A DNA stretch of 64,000 bases from Leuctra nigra (GCA_934045905.1 OW203765.1:17423409-17487408); one strand, 5' to 3'. Counted from the first letter of the stretch, positions 30,166-42,937 are shown. Translations and numbers: made by a program. Notes: generated from the sequence alone by a model not told the origin.

Positions 30166-31286
30166 AGTTAGAGTTAGAAATGCGGAAAGAACTTGATAGA
30201 TTTGTTGTTGTTGAAGGCAGCGGCAGATGTTAGGTTAGGTTTTCCATCCATGACGTTTGTTTGGCCTTGGTTGCTATCTTGCGGTGCCGCCGCGATCGAT
30301 TTAACATTTTTAGATTGGCACTACTGACGCTTGATAATTCCGCGGGAGAAAATTGATTTAGCTTTTAAACATGGATAATTCTGTATTTTTTACAGTCAGA
30401 TACATTAAAAAAAATGACGTTTAGTGGACTTTTTTAGTTTATGTAAAAACGTATCCCAAGATAAGTCTTTTTGTTTGTATTTCTATTAATAATAACTCAT
30501 TATACATTTTCATGTAAAAATAGACAGGCGGATGAATCCTACATGGGGAATATTATATTGATAGTTCTGGATTCTGAATTTGTATTCCCCCTCTCGAAGA
30601 AACATGCTAGAAGCGTCTCGATTGCCAAACTTCACGAATATCTCTATTTTTGTGCGTATATTTTTACATTACAGGCCAAACGAAGTAACGGATCAGGCCA
30701 ATTTGAGATTAATTACTATCTAGTTCGTCTCCCTATTGATTTCTAGCAAGATCATTTTCTTGGTTTCACATTATAATTTATACGTCATTAACTGATGGAT
30801 AATATTAAAGAAATTCCGATTTTTCTCGCTCGCTTATCAACGCTTTACCATGAGCGTTTCCCTAAAGATAATCTTGTACAATGACATCTGAAGTAATTGT
30901 GTCCATCTCACAACAAACAATCTAAAGTTAGCTGATGAATATTGAAGCCCACCCAAGTCTTGACCTCTAGACATGCGGGTCATCCAGTAAGCCGTGTTGT
31001 AATTACATCCCGGCTGATGATACAACTTGAGATGAATCATGATGCAGCTTCCCAAGGGATCAATAACAAGATACTCCAGGACAGCCAAGGTGTACATTAT
31101 TAATTATCTTCAATTATTAGTGATGGGGTCGTGTGAGGTGCATGACCGAATGGATTTTGGCATCCTTGCAAGATAATTGCTTAAGGGTATTCCAGTGATA
31201 CCACGTGGTTATTAATATAAAATACTAGCTGAACCGCCCGGCGTTGCTCGTGCTGGTTGGAGGGGCGAGGGGGGACAATGGGGAAA

Positions 31287-31672
31287 TGGTGAATGTTGAG
31301 ATTATATTTTGTGTATATACAGAATAGCCTTAAAGAGCAATGCGAAATTTTATTATATTTTTTAATTCATATATTTCCCATAATTAATTTATTAGTTTTC
31401 GACATTTCACTCCTCTGCATAAACAAGCTGTACGTCACACGCCGTGTTCCCTGTGTTACGGGATGCATAGAACCGGCTCTGGCTAACAATCTATACGGCC
31501 CGACTCGGCGTGTGACGTCAAATTGTGTTTCATGGACAGCTACAATCTACCAAACTTTGTAAATTCGATCCTTGAAAAGTATTCATCACACAACAAAAAT
31601 AATACCACATCTGTCTTCAATAACATCTCAACTTCCATAAAATATTTATTATTCTAAAATCTAAACTTCACA
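31287..31672 (+). repeat. Dispersed repeat, copy 1 of an inverted pair
   Basis: About 380 bp that recur on the opposite strand at 41480-41855, with a fragment at about 23340-23385. Internally, GTACGTCACACGCCG and CGGCGTGTGACGTCA form an inverted repeat around about 75 bp. No coding capacity. Confidence 0.65.
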
Positions 31673-31839
31673 TCCGGGGGTCTCAACTTGGGAGTATCAA
31701 ACGGCAAGGCTCTCGCCAACATCTAACAATGTATACGTCAAGTTTGAAAGAGAGCATATTGTGATTCCAATGTGATCTAAGGAGGGCAGCACTAGTGTAG
31801 GAGAACTCTTTCAGGCCGACAATAAAGGCATCCCGGTTA

Positions 31840-32124
31840 AAGCTGGGTTCCCATACTTCGCATCGAATTCGCTTCCGGTTCGCTTCGCTTTCGCAAAATG
31901 GCTACCTTTTAACAAAGGAAATCGTCCATGTTTACATTCGCATGTTCACTTGTTTCGGTTTCGTTTCGGTCTTGTCAAAGTTAAAATTGGCTCAACTTTA
32001 ACGAAACCGAAACACGGGAACATGCGAATGTAAACATGGACGATTTCCCTTGTTAAAAGGTAGCCATTTTGCGAAAGCGAAGCGAACCGGAAGCGAATTC
32101 GATGTGAAGTATGGGAATCCAGCT
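31840..32124. mobile_element. PIF/Harbinger-type foldback MITE
   Basis: TTA on both sides (31837-31839 and 32125-32127). The ends AAGCTGGGTTCCCATAC and GTATGGGAATCCAGCT continue as nearly perfect arms of about 115 bp with a short centre. The high arm identity suggests recent insertion or homogenisation. Confidence 0.75.
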
Positions 32125-32574
32125 TTACACTGATGTAGTACCGAAGTTAATAATTTAACAAATGGAATTCTATTTTATAGGGATAGTATAAAGTATTCAA
32201 TAGCCTACCAAAGGAGATTACTAAGTTTTAAGGTAAAAATGTACGCGGAGTTTGAAGGAGAGAATAAGTGAAATGATAGTGAACACCATAAAAAACACTC
32301 CGTGTAAAAATACCAGCCAAGTCTCTTCAACTCACAAGAAAACGAAGGAAATCTAACAATTCAGATTTGAAAAGTAGTAAGTGACAATATTCTACATAAA
32401 AATATAATGATACTCAGAGTAGTCGTGTTTGGATAACCTGTGTTATTATGACAGCACAGAGAACATAATGGAAGTGTTCCATGTTATGTTTTTATAAAAT
32501 ATAAAATTAGTTACGAGCTTTTAAACAAACTCAATTACAAAACGACACAGATAACCAACCAGAATAAGATCAAA

Positions 32575-33129
32575 CCGCACAACCAATCCATCTAAAATTT
32601 TGCACACATACTAACGTAATCTATGCGGTCTCTGTGATCGTTTTTAAACGGCATCCCGTGATTGGTTCAAATTTTAAAAATTATATATTTCGATTGGTTA
32701 GTCCGAACAATTTTAAATTTTGCAAAGTCATTGTAACCAACATTGTCCCCAATCTTACAAAGTTTCAGTCAAATCCTCCCTTTCGTTAAAATTTTTATTC
32801 ATCTTTCCTGTGATTTTTTTATTTTTTTTGGTTGTTTAATCAAACTAGAACCGATCGACCGATCAATTTAAAACTTCGTATGGTCATTTGGAACATCATT
32901 TTAGGTATTTTTGCCAATTTGAAGACTAATCTGTATTTATTTTCCAAAGTTATTGTAATTTTAAGGGCATTTTATTCTTGAAATATTTGAAAAATGTATT
33001 CTTAATTTTCATCCATGCCTTCTTCATGCCTAAGTTTCAAGGCAAATAGAGCAGCAGAACGCATATCAAATCGGATGCAGTGGCTAGAAGGCTCGCTCAT
33101 CAACGCGTTACACTGAGCGTTTTCCTTGT
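32575..33129 (+). mobile_element. Helitron/Helentron-like copy, degenerate
   Basis: The right end has GCTCGCTCATCAACGCG, the hairpin and TTTTCCTTGT in place of CCTAGT. The interior has the AAATTTTGCACACAT tract of the family. The left boundary is not resolved. Confidence 0.35.
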
Positions 33130-33338
33130 ATCTATAACATACCTCATCCCTCGAAATATTTAGCACTTCTCGAGTCTAGTTTCTGCAATAAATTGAGTTG
33201 CCTCCCCATGTTATCTTATGGCATCTTATGGCGACCAAGGAAAATCGCTTCATTTTTAGGATAATGTTATATCATTTTTTGGATCAATTGAGTTTCTGGT
33301 AAACCGATGGGACATACTAAGCGATCAGATATAAAAAT

Positions 33339-33636
33339 ACTAGGAAAACACTCTGTGTAACGCGTTGACAAGCGAGCACCGGTACGTGCAATTATTAAAT
33401 GAAACAGGGAATTGTGTGGTAAAGATCAGAACATTTTCAGATGAAATCAGTTATCAAGAAATACACACAATATTCTAGAATCAAATATACTTTTTACCCA
33501 TCAATAGCCTAGAATTTAAAAAGAATGAAGCTGAAGACTGACTTGTGGAAAAGCTTTAAAAAACAATAAATACAACAAACACACAGAGAAAGTGCCGCAA
33601 GAGTCAAGTAAAGATGCTCGCTCCGCTCGCTTAATA
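33339..33636 (-). mobile_element. Helitron/Helentron-like short copy
   Basis: Only about 298 bp, but with both termini: on the minus strand it starts TTAAGCGAGCGGAGCGAGC and ends with hairpin-like GTTACACAGAGTGTTTT and CCTAGT. Good evidence for what the minimal ends are. Confidence 0.55.
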
Positions 33637-34371
33637 AGCACCCAATATCACCATAACAGATGGTATTTTCTTTCTTAAATTGCCTATTTGCCTAATAAAT
33701 TGCCTAAATTGCCTAAATTGCCCACCTTTTGCAAAATGACTAAATTCGCCTGGCAGTCTATTCTATCATCAGCTATCAATCAGTGGCATGTTCCTTGCTG
33801 AATAAGTTTGACCTCCAACTATCAACATTCCCTTCATCAAACCTGACTATAATTCCTGTTTATCTTAAATCCACCTCTGCCATATAACCGGGGCATAGCG
33901 AATTACTTCTGGGTGGTAAAATCGCGCCCCAAAGTCCCAAAGCGGCTAATACCTCTGCGCTGTTTTTCCACTTGCTACTTTACTTTAACCACTGATGCCA
34001 TTAACAGAGCCCCAGTCGCTCGTTTACTTTTATATTATATATACTATACCTCTTTCACACGCTGCTATGACTTGGTTTTCGCAAGCGCTTTGCCGGTAAT
34101 GTGGGGATATAAAATTAGGGGCCATATGTGCCGGTACATCTAGGTGTAGGATTACGATGCTGTTAATACTTAGCTTGACGTTTTAGTTAAGACTTGAAAA
34201 ATTTATTTACTTTGATTTAGGTCTTATTTCCAGTGTTGTGAAGTAACATGATGCAAGTAACATAACAAGTAAAAAGTTACTTTAAAAATGAACTTGTTTA
34301 ATTCAAAAAAGTAGCTGCAACATTTAAGGTGCTGCAAGCGCGAGCGATTTTGCTGCCTTTTGTAGACACTT

Positions 34372-34666
34372 TTTGCGATACGATTTGGAGACGAAATGGG
34401 TAGACCAAATTATTTGAAATTTTAATCGTGATTAGATAAAAGACGAACTTAGGGTTATCCCTTGGTACATTTTTTTTGTTTCGTTAATTAGTTATAATTA
34501 GTGGATTTTTGTGAAAAATTAGCTATTTTCTTGTCTCCATGGGTGCCGTATAAAATTAAATTTAAAAAATGTGCCAAGTGATAACACTAAGTTTGTCTTT
34601 CATCTAATCATGATTAAAATTCGAGATTAATTGGTTAACGGGTTTAGTCTCCAATCGTATAGCAAA
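34372..34666. mobile_element. Long-arm foldback MITE
   Basis: TTTGCGATACGATTTGGAG at the left pairs with CTCCAATCGTATAGCAAA at the right. The arms run about 105 bp inward with scattered mismatches. The centre is AT-rich and has no coding capacity. Confidence 0.55.
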
Positions 34667-34898
34667 TTTCATTGTTTTGCGCGGTTTTGTTGAATAACCG
34701 ATTTTAAATTTTTGCGATAAAATTTTATAAGGATATCCAAAAAGAATCACTTGCCTAAAACCTTATTTTACACTTTTATACATTATTTATTACAGTTTTT
34801 TTTATATATAAAAGTGAGAGGAGTATTAAATAGTAACTAAAGAGATAGTGATTGGGTGAAGCAACCACAATTTAAAATAGAGTATCATCATGATGAAA

Positions 34899-34974
34899 AT
34901 TAAATCATAGCCATCTGATATTTCGTGGTTGAAAACACTTTTGACCACGAAATGTCAGTTGGCTATGATTAAAT
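34899..34974. repeat. Compact 76-nt hairpin
   Basis: ATTAAATCATAGCCATCTGA and its inverse form one stem, continued through ATTTCGTGGT and ACCACGAAAT to a loop of a few bases. The stem is about 35 bp with few mismatches. It could be a tiny MITE or a precursor-like RNA hairpin; the sequence does not decide. Confidence 0.5.
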
Positions 34975-35498
34975 CACGTGACGAAAAGTTAATTCATCAA
35001 ATCACATTTTAGAAGTAGTACCTACATTGAATCATCGCAAATTAACGACTGCGCAGTTGAAATCATAATTGCGGTGGTGGGGGGAGGGGGGGGGCAAATC
35101 TATGAATGAAGACAAAGGGGAACTGTGTGGGTCCCAGAAGGCGCGGTTCGGGGGGCGCAGACCCGGAAAAAATGTCTGATCCTCCAGAGGATTTGTTGAA
35201 TTTGTGCGATTTTCGACAGCCTTGAATTTCCAAATAATATTTTGCCATAGATACTTGAACAAGTGCTTGCTGTATGTATGCAGGGTTATGTATCAACAAC
35301 TTGTACATTTCTTCATTGACAGTGTGTCCCGTGTTTTATGATGGCAGTTATTCGCCTTAAAAAAGGCAATGCTGTGTTTTTAGACACGATCCGTCATTGG
35401 ACATCGGACTTGCCCCGCTAAGCAAGTCACCCCGTCCTGCTGGCACCGCCGCTCAATTGTCCGCGACCACTTATTTGGAAGTCCTTATTCGTGGCTAA

Positions 35499-35625
35499 CC
35501 TACAGGGGTGCGATCACGTAAAATTACAACTTTCTTGTCGCGTGACAATCTTCTCATCTCAATTGATAAGAAGCTTGTCACCGTGACAAGAAAGTTGTCA
35601 TTTTACGTGATCGCACCCCTGTAGG
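35499..35625. mobile_element. Palindromic MITE
   Basis: CCTACAGGGGTGCGATCACG pairs with CGTGATCGCACCCCTGTAGG at the right end. Arms about 50 bp including CAACTTTCTTGTC. TA borders the CAGGGGTGCG core on both sides, suggesting a TA target. Confidence 0.65.
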
Positions 35626-35696
35626 CCGTTCCCCTATCCGCAACCCGGGGACGCGCTCGGAAGCCCAGAGCAAGGCAGAGGTTCCCATTCCCTCAC

Positions 35697-36215
35697 CGAG
35701 AAAAAAAATACAAAAAAATCAATTCATCTTATAAAATACACTTAAAACATATGAACACTCAATTAGGTACCTACAATACATTAACAAATACATTAAAAAA
35801 AATACCATCCCATGTCCGCCTAAAAAAAAAATTAATTCATCTTATAAAATACACTTAAAAAATATAATCACTCAATCGGTACAATACAATGAACAAATAC
35901 ATCAAAAAAATACCATCCCAGTCCACCTCAACAAAAAAACTATTCATCTTATAAAATAGACTTAAAAACATATAAACACTAAATTAGGTACAATACAATT
36001 AACAAATACATCAAAAAATACCATCCCAGCCTGCCAGAACAAACAAAAAAAAATTATCTTATAAAATACACTTAAAAACATATAAACACTCAATTAGGTA
36101 CAACTCATTAACAAATACATAAAAAAATACCATCCCAGTCCGCCTCAACAAAAAATCATTTCATCATAAAATACACTTAAAAACATATAAACACTCAATA
36201 AGGTACAACACATAA
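35697..36215. repeat. Tandem repeat, unit about 105-115 bp
   Basis: About five imperfect units, each with TTATAAAATACACTTAAAA, CACTCAATTAGGTAC and AATACCATCCCA, in order. Length varies through poly-A tracts. Non-coding. Confidence 0.8.
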
Positions 36216-37666
36216 AAAGGATCCATCTCACCCACGTACTCTTGCTTTATTGCCCCTCCTCTACGCCACAATATTTATTCAAACCCTCCACGGCTCACAG
36301 CAATCTTCCTCGGAGCTGCATCTTCTGACTGACTGACTTGGAAATATCTACGCGACGAATGGATAATTTTTTAACAATATCTAATAATGTTAATCATGGT
36401 AACGATATAGTAAATAGTAATAATTAACTGTGACCAATTGTTGGTGCATTTAATACAATGGACACCATGGAGTGTACAGTAGCATTATCGGCTATTGTTG
36501 AAATAAACAAAACGTGTATCTTTTTTAATATGGGCGAGTGTATAATTTTTTTATAAGTAGCAATGCTTACCGTGCTTACCTACAGCAAGCACTTTTTAAA
36601 TTTCTACCCAAATATTATTTGGAAATTCGAAGGGCCGTGCTATGTTCAAAAGTCAAAATTCCATCAAATCCACTTGAGGCGCCCCAGACCCGCGCGTCTT
36701 CTAAGGGCTCTTTCCCCAGCTATTCTTTGTCATAAGTAAGAGATTAGGCCCACAAATGTCTCAAAATTGATTTTGTAGTGCCAAAAAACCAAAAACGCCC
36801 TGCGGGCAAGGTGGGGGGCACGTCCCCCCCACCCCCCTTCATGCGTGGGAATTTTTTCCCCCAGGACTTTCTCCCCCTGACATAAATCCTGCCGGCGCCC
36901 ATGTTGCCCCCCCCCCCCCCCCCTAATGATTTCTCCTGCGCACGCCTATGCAGATTCACTTATTTGTTTTGACAGTTCTTGTTTCCAAGTGCAGTGAAAA
37001 AGAAAGTTATAAATGCACTTTTGTAGCCACAAAAAGCTACTAAAGAAAATATGTTTATCCCTTTCCCGGGCACGACATTTGCAGCAACATTTTAAACCTT
37101 TTTTTGGTGGAAACCTCGTCTATCGCACATTGTAAGACTAACTAGAACCATTTTGGATTTTTGTGATATCGATACCACCCCTAAATTTGAGTGGGAATAC
37201 TTCTTCCCACCGCCCGTGGAAACATTCATTTAAGGGTGTTTTTTAAATTAAAATCTCATTATTTAACTCAAATAATTATATTATTATGCTTAAAATAATT
37301 TTAAATAATTGAAGTTAGTTCCTAGCTTCTACTTATGGCTCAAGTATAAGAATGTTGTAACAATAGTAAAACATATTGATTATTTAAAATTTGCAGCAAT
37401 GAAAAAATGAAAAAATAAAAAAAATCGCGTTATATTTTTTTTATTATAGTTATGATTGTAACATATATTTTAATTTTGAGCTTATTGTTTCACAAACACC
37501 AAAGATATAGGGTCAAAACGAAAAAAAGACGAACAAATTGTACATCATTTGCAGTGCCTAGATCATGAACTACCACGTCAAGCAATTTTGTTTAGGATTT
37601 GTTGATGTCTCCACTAGATGACAGCAGGATTATGCGCGTCCCTCGGCTCATTTCAACAGCAATACC

Positions 37667-38366
37667 TCGTCGCCTCATAATGTATTTGTTCTATGTCCAA
37701 TTTTCACTTTTTCTGAGTTATATATTTTATATTTTTTTTCAGAGTTCATTTGTTCTATGTCCACAGAGTGTATATCCGAATTCATAATAAATTTTAATAG
37801 AGAAGCCGAAAACACTAGGTTTATGTCCACACATACACTTCTTGAATATTCATTTGGTTTAAGTCCATGAAAAACCATGCCGCTTTGTGTTCAAGTGTTC
37901 TATGTCCATGGACATAGAACAAATGTAATGGAAATCGACATAGAATCAATAGAATGGACATAGAAATCGTATCACACTGTATAGCTATATTCTAGAACTT
38001 AATTACGTAGAGTGCTATACATTACGTAGGAAACATAATTTTGTTCGAATCAAGTCATAATCATGTTCAAGATTCAATTTAGCGTGTAAATAATTGGACA
38101 TAAACCATTATTTTTAACACTAACGTCAAACTCCAAAGATGCAATTGTTCTATGTCCATTTTTAGGGTGCATTTCTGAGGCCCCATGAGGTATTGCAAAC
38201 AAATCTTATGTATTAATATGTAATTTATATACGTATGGATACATAAGTGCCAAAATTTTAGGATTTAAATAATATTATACATGTCTAATCAATTGTCAAA
38301 CTTCAACCCTCGTTTTCTCGAAACAGCAATTGTTGGACATAGAACAAATACATTATGAGGCGACGA
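37667..38366. mobile_element. Inverted-repeat element with repeated TTCTATGTCCA motifs
   Basis: TCGTCGCCTCATAATG at the left is exactly inverted at the right. The 11-mer TTCTATGTCCA or its inverse TGGACATAGAA occurs at both ends and several times inside (for example near 37691, 37751, 37899, 37908, 38147, 38336). Repeated subterminal sites suggest transposase binding. No transposase is visible. Confidence 0.6.
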
Positions 38367-39024
38367 CCTGGTGGGAATACATCTTCCCAAGGCCTACGAA
38401 AGGGTTATACATATGTACTTGTCATCCGCCATTTACCAAGTACCACAATAGCCACCAGAGTGCAGTCGTGTTCATTGTTTTCACGAATTGAATGAAAATA
38501 GAATTTTTTTGTCCGTGAGTGTACCCCCTCCCCCTCGACCCCTCTTCAACATGTCCGTTTGTAAAATATTGTATAATTCACAGGTAGCCAATCAGCGTAG
38601 ACTGAAGCAATTTGCACCTTAATGACTTTCCCAGCCGGCTGATGATCTGGTAGTGTTCATTTGATTGTCATCTGTCAATTGATCCATAGCCCAGCCTCCA
38701 GCCAGTTCATCATATACTAATTTTCAATTTCAAGCTCGCGACTTGAACCAGTTATACTATGGTAATTCTGCAAACTTTGACAATTGCTTCGTTTTCAACT
38801 GAAATATCACTTAAAAGCATCCTCCCTGAAGCTATGCGACTACCTACTTTCAGAGATGACATTTTCATTTCGTTTTTGCTATACTTTTGACGTGAAAATT
38901 AAAATGTGTGAAAATGTGTTCACATATCGAAGACCAATGACAAAGCAGATGACGCCATTGGTTTATACAGAAGGTTATAATCATGATTCAGATTTCGATC
39001 ACATTCTCGAACGTACATCTGTAC

Positions 39025-39258
39025 CTCAGAGGTAGAAGGCCGGAAGTCTATTTTATTTTTGCGATGCACACTTTTGGAATGATGTAATCAAGCTATCAAT
39101 TGCGATTTAACTGATGTCAACATATACAGTTTATGTTGAAGTATTCTCTTACACAATGAATGACTCATGTCACCATTACAAATATGATGGATGAAGGCTT
39201 GGATTTTGAGCGCACCTCAAGAATCATTAAAATGGACTTCCGGCGTTCTACCTCTGAG
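39025..39258 (+). mobile_element. MITE with CTCAGAGGTAGAAGG ends, copy 1
   Basis: CTCAGAGGTAGAAGGCCGG at the left is matched inverted by CCGGCGTTCTACCTCTGAG at the right. The interior has ACTGATGTCAACA and TTGAAGTATTCTCTTACACA. Other copies are near 42940-43148, 48630-48914 and 53081-53311. Confidence 0.65.
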
Positions 39259-39360
39259 ATACAGAATTGATTCTGCCATGAGTGTATTAGTTCACAAATA
39301 TTTTCGATCATCTTTGGGATTGTGTGTCATGATTGAAACTTCAGTACTACAGGGATAATA

Positions 39361-39643
39361 TTTTTTCTGGGACTTAACGTCGCACTGTTCTGCAGCGAGG
39401 CTAATGGCGACGGATAATGATTATGATGATGATTGGGTGATGATGGTGAAGAGTAGGTAAGGATGGAAGGTGGGAAGGAGGCGGTCGTGGCCTATTAGTA
39501 TAGGGTACCTTCCCAGCATTTGCCTGTCGACTGAGGGAATACCACGAAAAAACCCCAGTCAGGGAGGACGGCCGCGGGAATCGAACCCGGGCCTCCGGAA
39601 TACAAGTTCAGAGAGTTATTACTCAGCCATACATGTTCCGTAC
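39361..39643 (-). mobile_element. tRNA-derived SINE with 12-bp target duplication
   Basis: On the minus strand the head reads GGCTGAGTAATAACTCTCTG (A-box-like) and GGGTTCGATTCCCGCG (B box). The body has TCGACAGGCAAATGCTGGGA, with a 3' end near GACGTTAAGTCCCAG. ACAGGGATAATA flanks it at 39349-39360 and 39644-39655. A second, plus-strand copy is at 47551-47827. Confidence 0.8.
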
Positions 39644-40859
39644 ACAGGGATAATAAATAAATACATAAATCATTTATGAAATTATCTTGTGGGTCTCCTA
39701 AAATTTAAATATTTTGAACTGCAGATCAGTTTTCTAGGTAAAAAATATAATACATCACCCATCACTTCACCCAGGATTTTACCAGGATTCTCGAGAAGCC
39801 GGTTATTAGTACTGCCATGAAGAGGCACAAATCTAATTAATGAACATCTACGCATACTTTTATAGGTAAAAGGGGATACTAAAATGTCAGTTGAACGGAT
39901 CTTTGCAAATCTAACAGGCATTTTCAAGGTGATAACAATACCTTAGTGCATGTGAAATTGTAGAACAAAAGTATTCAATTTTTCATTGATGATGCAATCC
40001 GGCTATTGCAGTTTGTAGTTTGTGTATTGCACTAAATTCACTCATCACAAATTCACTTGCACTTTGTTTTGTTTGTTTGAGGTTCTATCATAATTATTTT
40101 ATCATAAATAAATCAATAACTACACTTGTATCGTGTATTTTCTTCAAAAACATATATTTTGGTGTAAATTGACGAAAATTATCATTAAAAACACATTTTG
40201 ACAGCTTCGTCGTTTGTTTACATCGGCCATCTTGGACACGGCCTGGTGAATGTCAGTCGTCTGAACATTCAGTCAGCGACCAGTCATGTAGGAGGCTGTG
40301 AAATCGGACCTCCGAGCGTCAATGAGTGAATGAAACGATCGGTATACCACGGAACACCCGGACGACGAGTCTTATGAAGAATTTACCATTGACGATTGGA
40401 CATTGAAATACTACTCTTTCCGAAAACATTAGTTTTCGAGCGGCAATTTTGAAATGTGGAACGCTCTTCGGAAATTGATGTTTGCCAAATTAGCAAATCC
40501 AATCAAATAATTCTGCTGATTATAGGTAATTTTATAACGATTTTAAAACACAGAGGGATTTTGGTGAAAATGTAAGTGAAATATTATCAATCCTTTTAGC
40601 CTCTTTTTTTCAGGAAAAGGTCTCACAAACACACTAAATCAGATGAACTACGACGTACTACATCGATAAAAATTAGATTGCGTGATGACCTGTGTTCATT
40701 TCAGACTTATCTAATCGGGAGATAAAATAAAAATTATTGGGTTGGTTGTCACAGCAAATTCACAAAACAGTAATATTGGTAGAGGACAGTCAGGCAGGAG
40801 GTATTATAGGTTACATTCCCGCCGTTGTACTTAAATGATAGGAAGGTTTCTACAATTAC

Positions 40860-40955
40860 GCCACGACCGCCTCCTTGCCACCATCCATCATTGCCTATTC
40901 ATAATCATCATCCGTCACCATTAGCCTGGCTGCAGAACAGTACGACGTAGAATAC
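40860..40955 (+). mobile_element. 3' fragment of the tRNA-derived SINE
   Basis: Contains CCACGACCGCCTCCTTGCCA and TGCAGAACAGTACGACGT, matching the 3' half of the SINE at 39361-39643. The tRNA-like head is missing. Confidence 0.6.
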
Positions 40956-40984
40956 CCCTAAAATAAAAATAATACAATAAGAAA

Positions 40985-41095
40985 GTGTTGATGGCACAGC
41001 TTCGTACATCATAACTGGTAAACTGGAACAATTTCCAGGTAATTTGGTCGAGTGCTCTACCATCCGAGCTAATCGGACAGATATAACCATATTGT
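40985..41095 (-). repeat. tRNA-like 5' half
   Basis: On the minus strand, TTAGCTCGGATGGTAGAGC has a good A box and D-arm and is followed by ACTCGACC. No B box is seen at the right distance, so this is a partial tRNA-like sequence or SINE head. Confidence 0.4.
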
Positions 41096-41479
41096 TTTAA
41101 ACTCTGACATACAGGTCTAATTCTGAGGATAATCCAAGAAATAAAATCCTCTCGCATGTTTTAGCACATTGTTAACTGAATCCAATTTTTCCATGTGGAA
41201 ATTGGCTCAAAGTTTTACTGAACAGTAAGCTTTTTTAAGAGCATTAAACATTTATAATGCTATTAAAATGTTGGCTGAGTGCTAAGTTTTTTATTCGTAC
41301 ACACAGCAATTTTTCTTTTCACATTAAACATGAGATATTCCATTGTTATGGGATCTGTTATTAACGAGAGAGCATGTGAAGACCTCCAGTTTAGAATACG
41401 ACTGTTTTGTGGCTACACTCTTGCTCCAGCGATGCAGAAGTTCTAACGAATTCCATCAATAGGCAAGTGAAGTGAAGTT

Positions 41480-41855
41480 TAGATTTCAGAATAATAAATA
41501 TTTTATGAAAGTTGAGATGTTGTTGAAGACAGATGTGGTATTATTTTTGTTGTGTGATGAATAGTTTTCAAGGAACGAATTTACAAAGTTTGGTATTTTG
41601 TAGCTGTCCATGAAACACAATTTGACGTCACACGCCGAGTCGGGCCGTATAGATAATGTTAGCCAGAGCCAGTTCTATTCATCCCGTAACACAGGGAACA
41701 CGGCATGTGACGTACAGCTTGCTTTTGCAGAGGAGTGAAACTAATAAATTAATTATGGGAAATATATGATTTAAAAAAAAATAAAAAAAATCACATTGCT
41801 CTTTGAGGCTATTCTGTATATAAATAAAATATAATCTCAACATTCACCTATTCCC
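41480..41855 (-). repeat. Dispersed repeat, copy 2 of an inverted pair
   Basis: Inverted relative to 31287-31672, with the same internal CACGCCG inverted repeat, in several hundred bases of shared sequence. The two copies are about 10 kb apart. Confidence 0.65.
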
Positions 41856-42937
41856 CATTAATCCAATTGAATCTTTTTCAATTCACACCTGGAGGCCTAT
41901 TTTAGAACGTTTTCCCAATTCGATGCTGATTGATTCCGGTCACGGCCATAAGGATTAACATTGAATGGAATTGAATTCCAGTGGAATTAGGAATTAAAAA
42001 GTTTTATAATAGGGCCCCTGGTTACTTCAAAACGAAGGAAGAACAAATAAAAAATATCAGTGTACACTTTAAAAAAAATCACAATGAAAATTAAAAAAAG
42101 AAAAACACATCACGTGGAAATAAAAAAAAAATTAAAAGCGCTCAAAAATAAAAATAAAAATATAAAAAAATAATTTGGAAATAAAAAAACTCTGAGAATT
42201 GAAAAGAGTCACATAAATATATATATAAAAAAAAATCACGCGAAAATCTAAAATTCACAAAAAAAGGGAAAAATCATAAAAAGTTACAAAAGTATAACAC
42301 ATAGTAGAAATAAAAATACGTAAAAAATAAAAAGATCAGATGTACACAAAAATGGCGAGTTGTTAACCCCTCGCTTCAATAATACATACAAAAGTGCAGC
42401 AAATCTTTTATAAAACCGACGTAAAGCGTAAAGTTTACGTCAGATTAGTCCTGAGTACAAATAATACTTCGAGGAGCTTGGGTATAATCCAGCTTTTGGT
42501 TTGTTTTTTCATTATTAATGCTGGACCGGTTGGTCGGCAGTCCAAGTGGGCAGGGGGGGGGGGGGCGCTGTTTGCCCTTTATACCCTGCTGGGGTGGTGC
42601 GGCCACACGGCCCCTAATTTATTACCCAGTTCATTCGAAATCAATAATACAGCTTCAAGTGATTAAAAGCGAAAGTTCATGTTTTATTTTTACGCTGATG
42701 AAATTAGTTTTGTTTTCAATTCTATTTGAGTAATTTCGTTCCTTTTTGGTTGGAATAATTTGTCGAACGGGGATATATTGCCAGTTGGAACAAGTTAGGA
42801 ACTTCTATTGTTTTGTGTTTCATGGAAAGCGCTCTGGTGCACGACGCGGTGGAAGGTAACGCGGCACGGAATAATGTTTCATCTGACGTCACAATCTGTG
42901 CTGAAGTGATGTTAATCCCCAGAGTAAAACTCTGTAT

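Larger units (their letters stand above)
35140..36720. repeat. Inverted flanks around an A-rich tandem array
   Basis: About 150-170 bp near 35148-35315 recur inverted near 36540-36700 (both contain a CAGCAAGCACTT-like and AAATATTATTTGGAAATT-like tract on opposite strands). Between them lies the tandem array at 35697-36215. This may be one element with inverted ends. Confidence 0.4.

Noticed and set aside
36900..36925. Poly-C and the poly-G runs near 42550 and 47306 as functional G-quadruplex elements
   Set aside because: Single homopolymer runs of this kind are prone to sequencing and assembly error, and nothing nearby suggests a regulated gene.
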